Origin: Colletotrichum lupini
Lineage: Eukaryota > Ascomycota > Sordariomycetes > Glomerellales > Glomerellaceae
Direction of reading: 5' to 3'
Assembly (NCBI RefSeq): GCF_023278565.1
Contig: NC_064672.1
Coordinates: 1,054,001 to 1,118,000 of the forward strand
DNA length: 64,000 bases
Shown: in pieces, positions 50,400 to 61,370 of the stretch
Layout: every line of letters starts with the position of its first letter
Position numbering within the stretch: position 1 is the stretch's first letter
The notes under the pieces: generated by a model
Databases searched by the model: none
Told to the model about the DNA's origin: nothing
Seen by the model: only the letters and a program-made list of their open reading frames with translations
Position numbers and translations under genes: made by a program

Positions 50400-52500
50400 T
50401 AGAGTTAGAAAAGATAGGGATAGAAAAGCTAAACTTAAAGGGCTTAAAAATAGAAGGGCTATTAAGGAGATAAAGACTTATTATTAAAAGCGACGACTTC
50501 TTGAGGTATAGTTAATAATACGCTATTAATTAAAAAGCGTTAAGTAATAAACTATTACTTTAGCTTCGTACTTTAAATCGCCTAAATATTAGATAATACT
50601 AGGGACTATTAATAGTCTAAAGAGATTTCGTTTAGGATTTAACTAATACTAATAAGCATAACGCTATATTAGCTCTTTTAAAACGTTATAAACGATAATA
50701 ATACTAAAAACAGCAGGCCGTATTTAGTTAACTATATTATAAAATTAAATAATTTATATGGTTATTATAACGTCTAAGTCCTCTTAAGTTTGCTTATTAC
50801 TAGCTAACGGTAATTAAAAAGATATTATCCGAGCTAAAATAGTATTTTTTAGCGAAGGTCTTAGTAAAATAATTTATTATTTTTACCTAAGGGCGAGATA
50901 TTATCTCCGCTATTATCCTTAGTATATATATAACGTTATTAACGCTTAGCTAGGAGCTCCTATGCGCTTACTTAATTCTACTTAAGAGGTATATTAACTA
51001 GCTCTATTATAAAAAGGATATAGGACGACCTATTTAAGGATTACGGTACTTAGTATATAATATTTTTTAAATTAGGAGGAAGTAAGTAATTATTAGGCCC
51101 TTTTACTCGGCTATTGCGGCTACTAATAAATCCGTTAGTTTTATATAGCTACTAAGTATACTTTATATCGTCGTACGCTATTTATATAAGTTAAAATAAA
51201 CTAGTTACTTTATCTATTACTTATTAAAATCTAGTTAAAAGAGAGCTTAAGAAAAGAGTCTTTAAGCGGCGCTTAATAACCTAACTCTATAAATAGATCT
51301 TTACAAATAGGCTAGTAAATATACCGAGTTTATTAGTAATACTAAATTATCTTAGTATACTATGCTTATTCTTAAATAAGTAAATAGTCTTTTACTCCTT
51401 ATAAATCTTTTATAACTTTTATTACCGACTTATTACTTCTCTATATAAGTCTTTATAACTAAACGGGTAAGTGTCTTTTATAGCGTAATTAGGATATTAA
51501 ATTTATTATCTTATTATAGCTACTTTAGAGATTATAAAGGGTACTAGTAGTCGAAGCCCTTAAAAAGCATTCTATATAATTATATAATAAAGCCTTATTT
51601 ATAGCTAATACAGAACAAGGCTAGATTATCTAAGTATATTTCCTAAAAGTTAGTACTATACTTAATTTATTAAAAAGATAGTACGTATAAGTTTAGTAAA
51701 TACTCCGGAATAGTAGTACTCTTTATTTATACTAAAGCTTAGATAATAAAATTAGAAAAGATTAAGAAAAGAAAACTAAGTATAAGGGTAAAAGTACCTC
51801 TATAAGTAATTAATAAAGTCGTCCCTACTACTCTTAGCTATTTAACTTAGGGTAATATAGAAAATAAGAAGTAAGTTCTTTATTATATTACGATCTATTA
51901 GATCGATGGAATAATAAAAATTAAGAAATAGAGCTATATCCTTATAAGTATATACGAGTAACTTAAAATAGTAGTATTACCTTTAATAACTATAGTTATA
52001 ATAAGTCTTCCGTATCCTAGTAATATTTATTAAAATAAATAGTATGCGCAAATATTTCTAGCACTTATTATAATATTTACCTCCTTCTGTAGCGATTAAG
52101 ATTAACTCAATCTAAGGCTAATCCTAAATTTTATAATTATATAATTAGTTAGGCCGAGGCTATTAATAAAGTTTGTTAATAATCTTATAGCTAAAATATA
52201 CCTAAGTTAATAAGGTATAAATAATATAGTTTAACTAACTTAGTAAGGCTATTGTTAAACTATTAAGGTCTCTTTTTTCTTAATTATCTAAAGTTCTTTA
52301 CTAAATTACTATTAAAATCCCTTTTAGAGTCGTTAAGTATTATAGCCTAAATCGGTTCTATATCTAGGGATTTTATATTACTATATTATTTAGTAAGATT
52401 ATCGAGCTATATAATTATTGTAGTCTTAATAGTAAAGTCGTTACTAAATCGATCCTAGTATATTTAATTTTCTTTAGTCGTTTAAGCTTTGTAGTAGCCT
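50400..52500 (+). pseudogene. Decayed protein-coding frames, unknown family
   Basis: A series of + strand stretches with Gln-type stops suggests a large decayed gene: RKDRDRKAKLKGLKNRRAI near 50411 (very basic), FVQDLTNTNKHNAILALLKR-like sequence near 50629, SFIQLLSILYIVVRYLYKL-like sequence near 51137, AYSQISKQSFTPYKSFITF-like sequence near 51364 and YFLKVSTILNLLKR near 51637. At least one frame change falls between 51.19 and 51.25 kb. I cannot name a family. The basic stretch followed by a short acidic-hydrophobic repeat loosely resembles tails of DUF3435-type proteins, but this is weak. It ends where the 13 bp minisatellite begins. Confidence 0.33.
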
Positions 52501-52561
52501 AAAATTGCGTCCTTCTAAGAGGCCTCCTAGCCTATCTATCTAGGATATATAGCTAGTATAA

Positions 52562-52938
52562 ATATCTAGTATAAATATTTAGTACATATACCTAGAATAT
52601 ATACTTAGAATACATACCTAAAATAAATGTTTAGTATAAATATCCGGTATAAATATCTAGTATATATACTTGGCATATATACTTCGAATACACACTTAGA
52701 ATACACACTTAGAATACATACTTAGAATATATACCTAAGATAAATATCCAGTATAAATATTTAATATAAATATCTAGTATATATATTTAGAATATATACC
52801 TAAGATAAACATCTAGTATAAATATCCGGTATAAATATTTAGTATATATACTTAGAATACATACTTAGAACACATACTTAGAATATAAACTTAGAATATA
52901 TACCTAAAATAAATATCCGGTATAAATATTTAGGATAT
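52562..52938. repeat. Minisatellite, 13 bp unit x 29, with higher-order pattern
   Basis: Twenty-nine consecutive 13 bp units fill 377 bp with no insertion or deletion. Four unit types recur: atacttagaatac, atacctaaaataa, atatccggtataa and atatttagtatat. A block of the order atacct / atatcc / atatt (units 14-17, 19-22 and 27-29) repeats, so the array grew by duplication of multi-unit blocks. It keeps CA dinucleotides (acacttagaatac twice, gaacacat) that its surroundings have lost. Confidence 0.92.
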
Positions 52939-55654
52939 AGAACATTCTATTAGACTACGTACTAAGGTATTATACAGTAAAGCACGAGTTATAATAAAGT
53001 TATACTTTCTTATCTTATAGCAACGTATCGCTTATATAGTATAATAAATATTTCTTTATATTACTATACGTAACGTTTTATATCTAAACCTAACCCTAGG
53101 GGTTATTAAGAACTATATACTATAATTCGAACCTATTCTAGAGATATAAATCTTAAAGATCTATATCTGGGGTACACGTCTAGGTTCTTATTTTCGTTAC
53201 ATATTTTAAGTATAAATTATATAGTAAATTGTTTTATAAATATAGATTTAGATAAACGGCTAAAGCTATATAATAGCGCTTAATATAATTAAGTTATAGT
53301 ATAAAGGGGCGAAACGAAAGATTAATTAGGTAAGCTATAATGCTACTATCCTATCTTCCTTATGTCTAATATAACTACTATTTATTAAAGAAATATAATT
53401 ACTCCCTTTTTAAACGATTTTATTATAATATTAGTTAACTAGAAGTAGGTACTCCTTAAGTAAGAATAGGATAGTTTAAGAATATAATAATATTAAACCC
53501 CGCACGAAACTTTTAACTCGAGCCTTATTTTTTTAAATAGTTATATTAAAGACTAAGTATTCTTCCTTTTATAAAATTCCCTCTTTTATAATTTTAAAAG
53601 TAACTCGGCGTTAATTCTTTTTTTAATTTGCTACGGTATTTATACTCTCTATTACTATTATCTAAGTTTATAATTCCCTTAAATTATGCTACTAATCGTT
53701 TATATTATTTTTATAATTATTTAGAAGCGTAGTAGCAATTACTTTTACTTCGTTATAGCTTTAACAATAGGATATTGCGAATAGTATCGAGTCTATATCT
53801 AAAGTAAAAAGTAACTTATAAAAAAAAGCTACATAGATAGTTCTAAGTAGAAATAAGCTAGTTGTTAACTCTCTGTTTAAAACTAGTTACTAATTTATAA
53901 TATTAAAAAAAAAGAATTCTTATTTCTTTTATAAGCCTCTCGAGTAGACTATAAACGTACGTTAAGTTTAGGTCCTTTATCGCTAATAATAAATAATTAT
54001 AGCGTACTACGTTTTAAACGAGGCTTTGTATCTTAAATAAGCTAAGATATCTAACATTATATATTTTAGGATAAGACTTTATATATAGGACTATATTCTA
54101 TTCTAAATAGAGTAATTTAAGAACTATAATTTCGTTAGTTTTAAAGTATAAACGAGAAGCTAAAACTGTAAATTAGGGGAGTATACTAGGATTCGTTATT
54201 ATATTTTAGAAATATTATATTATAAAAAGCTATATTTAATTCTATTTAGTATTAAATAAAAGTTTTAGCTTAATAACGCGGACTTCGAGCGTCGAGTTAG
54301 ATACTTAAATAAGATAGTAGTTATTTTTTATTATAAGTCGTTTAAAAGTAGCCTAGAAAGTATTATATAGGCTACCGTATTAAAGAAGCGATATAAATAA
54401 CTTTATATAGCTCGCATATTCTTTAAAATACCTAAAATATTTAAAGAATATTAATAGTAAAAGGACTACGACATTTAAATTATAAAGATTTTATTAGAAG
54501 AATTTCTGTTTAGTTTAGTTAAAGTTCTTAAACGCTTAACTACTAATAATAATACTATAGAGATCTCGTTTATCTCTAGTAAAGAATCTAAGATACTTAA
54601 GCTCTAAGAACTATACTATATTTATATTAACTTTAATTAAGTTAGACTTAACTCCTTTAATAATATATAGCTAAATATTATAAATTAGTCTTAGATAATT
54701 AATATTTTCCTAAGCTTATTATTAACTAGGTCTAGGAAAGAAGTAAATAAAATATAAACCTTATTATATCGCACGCTCATAAATTTATAAAGACTACCCG
54801 TTAATATACCCGATCGGATACTTATAATACCTACTAGTTTTTTAAATACGCTACGGAATTATAAATAATTAATAATCTACCTCACGCCCCTCTTTTAATT
54901 AAAAAATAAGAGGTTTTTTAAACAATAAACCTATCGTATTTATTAATTCTTCTTATATTATAGTATTTTCAAAAAAGTATCGCTTTTTATAAATACTTTA
55001 CTAATAGCGAAGGGATCGTCTACTATAATAAGAATATAGTTTCTAAGTAATCCTAGATTTGATCCTATACTTACTCTTTTACTTTATATACGTACTTATA
55101 CTACTATACGTAATTCTAAAGGACGATAAGGAGCCGTATATAGTATTACTATAAGACTATTAAAAAAAAAACCCTACTAGCTATATCTCCTTATATTTTA
55201 TTTAGTAAGTTAATTAGTAAATATTTATAATTATTTAGTTATACGAATCTAACTTTATATTTTAAATATTTAACTAAGGATAGGGCTATTTTAAGATAGT
55301 CTTAGTAACTAGTAATAATTAACGCTAACGTAAGTACGAATTAGTAAATAAAAGCTATTTTACTTTTTTATTAAAATAAGAGATCGCTTTAAGACCTTCT
55401 TAATATCGGGCTATATAATATTATCTACCCTATATTCCGAGTTATTTCTAACGTTTTAAAATAGCTATTTAAAAATCTCCGCTATATCTATTTTTAAATA
55501 TCCTTAGAAACTAGGATACTAGTCTTATACTTAGGCCGGCGTTATCCTTAGCTTTATAATAAGAGTCTTACTTTATAATTTAGTATTTTATATATAAGAT
55601 CTAGATCTAGTTCTTTTAAAAGTCGGCTTTACTATAGGATTAGAATATAGTATT
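52939..55654. other. RIP-degraded DNA, no gene recognised
   Basis: No frame could be supported. A segment near 55380-55605 containing agatctagatct appears to match 59600-59760 in inverted orientation with indels. Otherwise no repeat was seen. Confidence 0.4.
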
Positions 55655-55978
55655 AATTATATATTACTTCCTCTTAATAATATACTTTATCTTTCTAAAC
55701 TTAACTTATATAGGCTGTGCCGAAAGTTAGCCTTACTATATATATATTACTATAATTAATAGTAAGAGAATAGTAGCTATAGAAGCTAGTTATAGATATT
55801 TTTAAATAGCTATTAAATACGTATTATTACCCGTACTATATTTAATAATCCCGACCCTATATTTTGTTTATAAATAAGTCGCTATAGCTATTACTAAAGG
55901 TTTAAAGGGGTTTATTATAATAAGCTTTAGCTTCTTAAATATTATTAATGTTTATAAAAGAGGAAGTGATATATATAT
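55655..55978 (+). mobile_element. MITE-like TIR element, copy 2 of 4
   Basis: About 324 bp, the best-kept copy. The left end aattatatattacttcctct is matched by the right end, aagaggaagtgatatatat, in inverted orientation. Internal landmarks cttaacttatataggc near 55695 and tatagctattactaaagg near 55873 are shared with 10450-10772. It lies head to head with copy 4 (56454-56786), about 475 bp away. Confidence 0.72.
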
Positions 55979-56453
55979 ATTACTTTAGAAAAGACAAAAC
56001 CTTCCCGTCCTTACGAAGATAGCTTAGCCTCTTAATATAAAATATAGTATAATTTAATATAAATAGTAAAGTCGGATTTAGTTTTCGTCTTTATAAATAA
56101 GAATTATTCTATATATAGATATATATAGATCCCTTTACTAATAGGATATATACTAAGACCTGTTAAGTATATTTATTATTTAACCTCTATAATAAAGCTA
56201 GAATCGCTCTTTTACTATGTTCTTAATTTAGACCTATATTAAGTATTATAAAGGCTATACTTATTATCGCTATTTATAAATATTAGATTATATAATATAG
56301 GTCTTATATACGAACATAGTATTAAAGTAATTTCTAATTTCGGCTACTAAGGTTATTAAAAAGATACTATCGGAGCCTTGCTATATACCCTATTAATAAA
56401 CGGATCTATTAATATTTATACGTAGATTAATTACTACTTACGAAGAAGGTATA
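55979..56453. other. Spacer between inverted TIR elements
   Basis: 475 bp of AT-rich DNA between two oppositely oriented TIR elements. I see no gene or further repeat. The four elements together could make this a composite or snap-back structure, but the spacer shows no sequence of its own kind elsewhere in the window. Confidence 0.4.
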
Positions 56454-56786
56454 GTTTTATATATGTATTACTTCCTCTCTTATTAATATTTTCAATATTT
56501 AAAAAGCCGAAACTTATTATAATAGGTCTTTATAAACCTCTAGTTATAGCTATAGCGACTAGTTTATAAAGAAAAATATAAGTTAAGATAGCGAACGATA
56601 GTGCGAGTAATAATACGTAATTAAGAGCTATTCTAAAATATTTATAACTAGTTTTTATAGTATTTATTTTTATATATCTAATTATAGTCGTATATATATA
56701 GTTAGAACGACTATAGGCCTAGCTTATATAAGTTAAGTCTAAATAGATAAAGTGTGTTACTAAGAGGAAATAATATATATATAATT
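56454..56786 (-). mobile_element. MITE-like TIR element, copy 4 of 4 (inverted)
   Basis: About 333 bp. On the + strand it starts tgtattacttcctctctta and ends taagaggaaataatatatat. The internal block tataagttaagtctaaat near 56738 is the reverse complement of the block near 10492, so this copy is inverted relative to the others. Confidence 0.7.
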
Positions 56787-57988
56787 AATACTATAAGCGT
56801 TTTTAATTTCTATTAAAAAGAAGCTAGGCTAGTAACGACTCTTAGTTCTACGTAGTACTAGCTAGGAACCTATAAATACCTTTTAGCCCGGGGTATTTAT
56901 AAAGTAAAGAAAAGTTAACGCTAATTAGTATTTATTTACTAATTTAAGTAATAAGTGCGCATAGGGCTCTTAAGCCCTACTACTTATAAGCTATAAGGGA
57001 ATACTATAAAACCTACTTAATTTATAACCGCGAAATCGAGCCTATAGATAATAGATATATAGTTTATAAAATAGGATACCCTTAGGGTACTTTTAAGCTA
57101 CTTTGCTAATAAGAACTAAGTTATATTAAGAAGCGAGAAGATAAAAGCGTATAATAAAACTAAGGGAATTGAGAATAATATAAGTAATACGATATAACCG
57201 ATCTTATTTATAAAGAATAACGAAGTACTGTAGTTAGTTAGAGGGATAATACTATGTCGCTTGGCTATTTTAGTAATAAAGAGGATATAAATAGAGGCCT
57301 TTTTATAAAATATAGTCGGCTTTATAAAAAAGATTTTATATAGTAATATAAAATAGATTTAAGAATCTGCGGGGCGTAGTATATAATAAAAGTAATAGAA
57401 AGCTAGATTAGTAAATCGTAAATATAATACTTTTCATATAGCTTAAGAGAACGGACGCGCGTATTAGTTTATTACGAGAACGGGACCTTTTAAAGTAGTT
57501 ATTAAGGATAGGATCTATAAAGAGACTATTAAAGTTAGCTTAAGGAGTAAACTAATATTAACTTACGAGCTAATAATACCTTATAAAAGAAGCGGAATTA
57601 GATTTTAAAAAATATAAAATAAAGGGTCTATATAAGTAAACGTACTATGCCTTTACGAAGTATTTTTAATATAAATTAATACTTAGTTATAGTAAAAGAA
57701 AGTACGAGACTAAGTAAAATACAATAGAAACGACCTACTAGAGCTTACTTAATAGTACTAAGGATCGCTTTATAAAGTATATAATAAAAGTATAGAGCTT
57801 TACTTAATAACGTAAGAGTATTTTTAAAAAAAGTTAATATAGTTTTATTAAAAAGGTATACGCGCGAGCTATATAATAAGCTTTTTTAAAAAGAAGTTAA
57901 TATCTTAGCGTAAACAGAAATATAGAGAGGAAACTTATTATACTTTTTTGAAAAGAAGAGCGCGCCCGACTTTAATAATTAATTATTA
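56787..57988. other. RIP-degraded DNA, no gene recognised
   Basis: No frame, RNA gene or repeat could be supported. The + strand is purine-rich from about 57.1 kb onward, with many TAA/TAG stops in all frames read. Confidence 0.4.
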
Positions 57989-58005
57989 TATATAAACGTT
58001 ATTAA
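57989..58005. repeat. Left target-site duplication of 1.1 kb repeat, copy B
   Basis: tatataaacgttattaa, 17 bp, identical to 59109-59125. Confidence 0.88.
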
Positions 58006-59108
58006 CCCCCCGATAGAATAATCCGCTAGGGCCGTACCGTATATTACGTATTAAGGAAAACTAAGTATATTACGCTCTTTACCTAATTACTAATTAAAAC
58101 TCCTAACCTTCTCCCGTAGTTCTCTAAGTTCTAATTATTTAAAGAGCGAGCTATATTTATTTTAATATATATAAAGCCTCCTAATACTAGCCTATATAAG
58201 TAGCTAGATTTTATATTATATACTCCTTCTTATTAAGGGTTAAGGGGCCCCTTATATATTCCCTTATATTTATAACATAGCCCGTATTAAAAGGATTTTT
58301 AACTCCGTAAAATATAATTTCTAAGCTAATATTAATATATTAAATCTTAACGTCCGTATTAACCTAACTATTTATAGCGTTTATATTATTACTTAGCTAA
58401 ATTCCGTACTATTAAAAAGTACTTTACTAATCCTCGGGCGTACTTATAGTAGTTATAATAGCTATAGCGTCGAGCTAGCTAAAGAGGGCGCCTAGCCTGA
58501 GAGAGGTAAACTTATTAATAAGTATTTTTAACTTACTAATTACTAACTATATACTAAGAGTAGAGTAATAGTTTATATATTAATAAGTTTATTTAGTAAA
58601 TTTATTTAGTAAATCTATTTAATAAATTTATTTAGTAAATTTGTTTAGTTTAAATAGAGAGTAGCTTTAGGTAATATTAGAAGCGATAAGGATAAAAAGA
58701 ATCTTTACGAGCTCTAGTACATAAATATTAGCCTATTTAGCCCTTTTTTTAAAAACCTCTACGCTACTATTAAAGTTTAGAACCTCTATAGTTAAGGGCC
58801 GTTTTTAACTATTATAGCTAATTATTATAGTTAGTTATTACGGCCGACCTCTATTATCGACCTTTTTAGCTAGCGCTATTATATAAATATATTACTTAGC
58901 TTATTATTAATAAATAATAGGGTAGCTTACCTATCCCGAATTATATAGCGGTTTTCGTATCGAAATTATTATATTACGTTAAGCGCGTACTTAGGGCATA
59001 TTGCGCGTATTATATAATTAAAAAGTATACCGTATTATATAATTTTCTTTAAAAGCGTAATCCCGTTAAGGTCGATCTTTTATACTTATAAAGCTAAAAG
59101 AAAACCAC
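58006..59108 (-). mobile_element. Unclassified 1.1 kb mobile repeat, copy B (inverted)
   Basis: A 1,103 bp unit, the reverse complement of 28298-29394 over its full length. On the + strand it begins ccccccgatagaata and ends aaaaccac. A perfect 17 bp target duplication frames it, so it inserted independently of copy A. It is more heavily RIPped than copy A. The decayed frame of copy A is found here on the minus strand (near 58160-58330). The 6 bp length difference from copy A is partly due to the internal 13 bp tandem array. Confidence 0.78.
58588..58651. repeat. Internal 13 bp tandem array of the 1.1 kb repeat
   Basis: Four 13 bp units of tttatttagtaaa (one as tctatttaataaa) plus a partial tttgtttagttt. 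Copy A has fewer units at the matching place (about 28762-28810 on the other strand), so unit number varies between copies. Confidence 0.8.
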
Positions 59109-59125
59109 TATATAAACGTTATTAA
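59109..59125. repeat. Right target-site duplication of 1.1 kb repeat, copy B
   Basis: tatataaacgttattaa, the partner of 57989-58005. Confidence 0.88.
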
Positions 59126-60171
59126 AAAAACGATTAAATCTATTATAAATACGTAGAGGCTAGATATATAGATTAATTAGTAATAAGATTATATACTACT
59201 TATATTAATATACTAACTAAGGATAACCCCTACGTACCCTCGTACTATTAATAATAAGACTAGCTTTAGTTATTAATAATAAGATACTAAATTCTTTAAG
59301 AAATAACCTTAAAATAGCCTATTACTAATACTACGAGTAACTATAATATTAGTATATAAAATAAAAAATAATATTTATAGAGGTAGATAAAACTTATATA
59401 GGCTTCTAGGAGGTAAGGATATAAAAGAAAGTAGAGAATAAGTAGATAATTATGTAAGCCCTAAATAGCTTAGCCGGGGCGTAATAAACTATATATATAT
59501 ATAAGTAGACTAGCCGTAAAGGGTTCCTTAGTAATACCTAGTAATTTATATAAATAGGGTGTATATATATAGAAAAGCCCTGTTCGGATTACGAAAGGCT
59601 AGATCTAGATCTTATAAAGAGGATATTAAGGAAATAAGATCCTCGTTATATAACTAGGGATAACGCTAATTCTAATATAAAATACGGCGCATATTTTAAG
59701 TTATAAATAACTTAGAACATAGGGTATTTAGTAATTTTAATAATATATAGCTAGGGACTATAGCTAGAACCGACGTTTAATAAGAGCTAAAAGCGGATAT
59801 TATAAATAGGCTAGTTAATAAGTAAGATCCTTATTCTAACGCGAAAAACGACCTATAATAAAAAAGTAGTAATACCTTTCTAACTTGATTCCTAGATCTC
59901 GACCTCTAAGTATATAAATAAGAGTTAAAAACTAATTATATAAGGGGAAGGCCTCTCGGTACTATATAAAGGCCCTTAATTACGTTTTTAAGAATATATA
60001 ATTCCGGCTTATAAGCGTCGATACGGGTTATTAAAAAGAGCCCAGTATAAACTTTATAAAAACAATATAATAGTACGTATAAGCGTATTATTATTTACTA
60101 AAGGTTCTTATAATAAAAAGTTAGGCATGTCCCTAAAAAGCAATTTCCGGATACTAAATAATTATAGCGTT
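59126..60171. other. RIP-degraded DNA, no gene recognised
   Basis: This contains the segment 59600-59760 (starting ctagatctagatcttata) that seems related, inverted and with indels, to 55380-55605. Both lie upstream of a TIR element. Nothing else was recognised. Confidence 0.4.
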
Positions 60172-60506
60172 AATTATATATATACTATATTATTTCTTCT
60201 TTATAATATATTTTATTTATCTAGACTTAACTTATATAGTCTAGGCTTAATATCTTTCTTATTTATAAACTATTATAATCTATATTAGGAGAATATAGCT
60301 ACTATAGAAGCCGATTATAAATACTTTTAAAGAGCTCTTAATTACGCGCTATTATTTATACTATCGTTTACTATCTTAACTTATACTTTTATTTATAAAT
60401 TAGTTATTATAGCTATTACTAGAGGTTTATAGAGGCTTATTATATTAGTTTTTAGCTTTTTAAATATTAAGAATGTTTATAAGAGATAGAGTAATATATA
60501 TATAAT
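60172..60506 (+). mobile_element. MITE-like TIR element, copy 3 of 4
   Basis: About 335 bp and the most decayed copy: the left TIR reads atattatttcttctttata and the right aagagatagagtaatatat. Shared internal blocks are agacttaacttatatag near 60226, ctatagaagccgattataa near 60310 and agctattactagagg near 60412. A tatata insertion near the left end may explain its extra length. Confidence 0.65.
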
Positions 60507-60859
60507 ACTATATAGTAAAGGCCTATTTAGGTTCTATCGGTCTTACGAGGGCTAGGCGTCTAAAGCCGACGTAAATACTATTTATATATTTAGTATTATC
60601 GTCTACCTAAACCGGAGCTATAAGCTCTTTTCGGATCGCCTAATATCCTAAGCCTATTTTTAACCTATGTCTAGAAAAGCTAGAGATTACTTATAAATAA
60701 CGGTACTATTTATATAAAAAATAAACGAGATACTTTTTTTATAACTAAAAGAAGTACTATAGTGCCTAAATAATAGAACTTAAGACCTTTTTTAAATAAG
60801 ATAGTTAATTTTTCTAGCACGTATAGCTTTAACGAGGTAATGCGGGATATTCTTATAAA
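60507..60859. other. RIP-degraded DNA, no gene called
   Basis: An ATG-started minus-strand frame (60710-60892, 60 codons) is hydrophobic, but it has no ribosomal or family context and spans the change from RIPped to unRIPped DNA, so I do not call it a gene. Confidence 0.4.
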
Positions 60860-61370
60860 GAATATAAAAAGTGAATATTCATATAGAAGCAAGAATATAT
60901 GAATATAGGGGATATAAGCGTATATAAAAGAGGTTTTTGTAGTAAAGAGAGTAATATAGTTGAATTACTATATGAGAAGTTGCTTGCTTAACGAAAGGTC
61001 TAGGTAGGCAAATACACGCCTACATATAGGCATAAAAACCTCCTACTAGAATATTTCATTGCTTATTAATTATGATATGATTAATAAGCGTATACGTAAG
61101 TGAATGCGTAATCGTAGTACGTAATTCCGCCTCGAGTAAATTCCAGATTATTCAGTTACCTTCCAGTACTTTCCATTGCTCACGTAAGCTTATATAAGCA
61201 GTATTGCTTACATAATCAATCCCTAGAAAGATCTACAGAAATCGTAGATTAATATGGTATATAGTTTGCTTACGTAATATTGATAATAAGGCGAATAATA
61301 AGGTAAACAAAGTTACCTTCGTAACAATATCTATGTTTGAAAATAGGACTATACGCTCTCTGATAGTACG
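60860..61370. other. Island that escaped RIP, possible LTR or promoter remnant
   Basis: About 500 bp in which CA and TG are common (for example gcaaatacacgcctacatat and ccagattattcagttacc), in sharp contrast with both flanks. It holds an imperfect palindromic cluster of tgcttacgtaa and its complement (near 61185-61225 and 61270) and a TATA-like ttatataagcag at 61190. Read on the minus strand it opens TGTTACGAAGGTAACTTTG from 61325, a TGTTAC start like that of the gypsy LTRs. A lone LTR or a young insertion is therefore possible, but I found no partner LTR and no convincing target duplication. Confidence 0.5.

Noticed and set aside
50400..52500. Second DUF3435 gene or a telomere-linked helicase at 50.4-52.5 kb
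   Set aside because: Only a basic stretch and helix pattern are suggestive. No motif specific to either family could be read and frames change, so it stays an unknown fossil.
28298..59108. The two inverted 1.1 kb repeats as terminal inverted repeats of one 31 kb element
   Set aside because: Each copy has its own different target-site duplication directly at its ends, so they are separate insertions.
60710..60892. ATG-started minus-strand hydrophobic frame of 60 codons
   Set aside because: It crosses the boundary between RIPped and unRIPped DNA. Hydrophobic frames arise easily in T-rich sequence and no gene context supports it.
60957..61325. RIP-free island as a complete copia or gypsy LTR
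   Set aside because: A TGTTAC end is present on the minus strand, but the other end, a target duplication and a partner LTR could not be shown. I list it only as an island.
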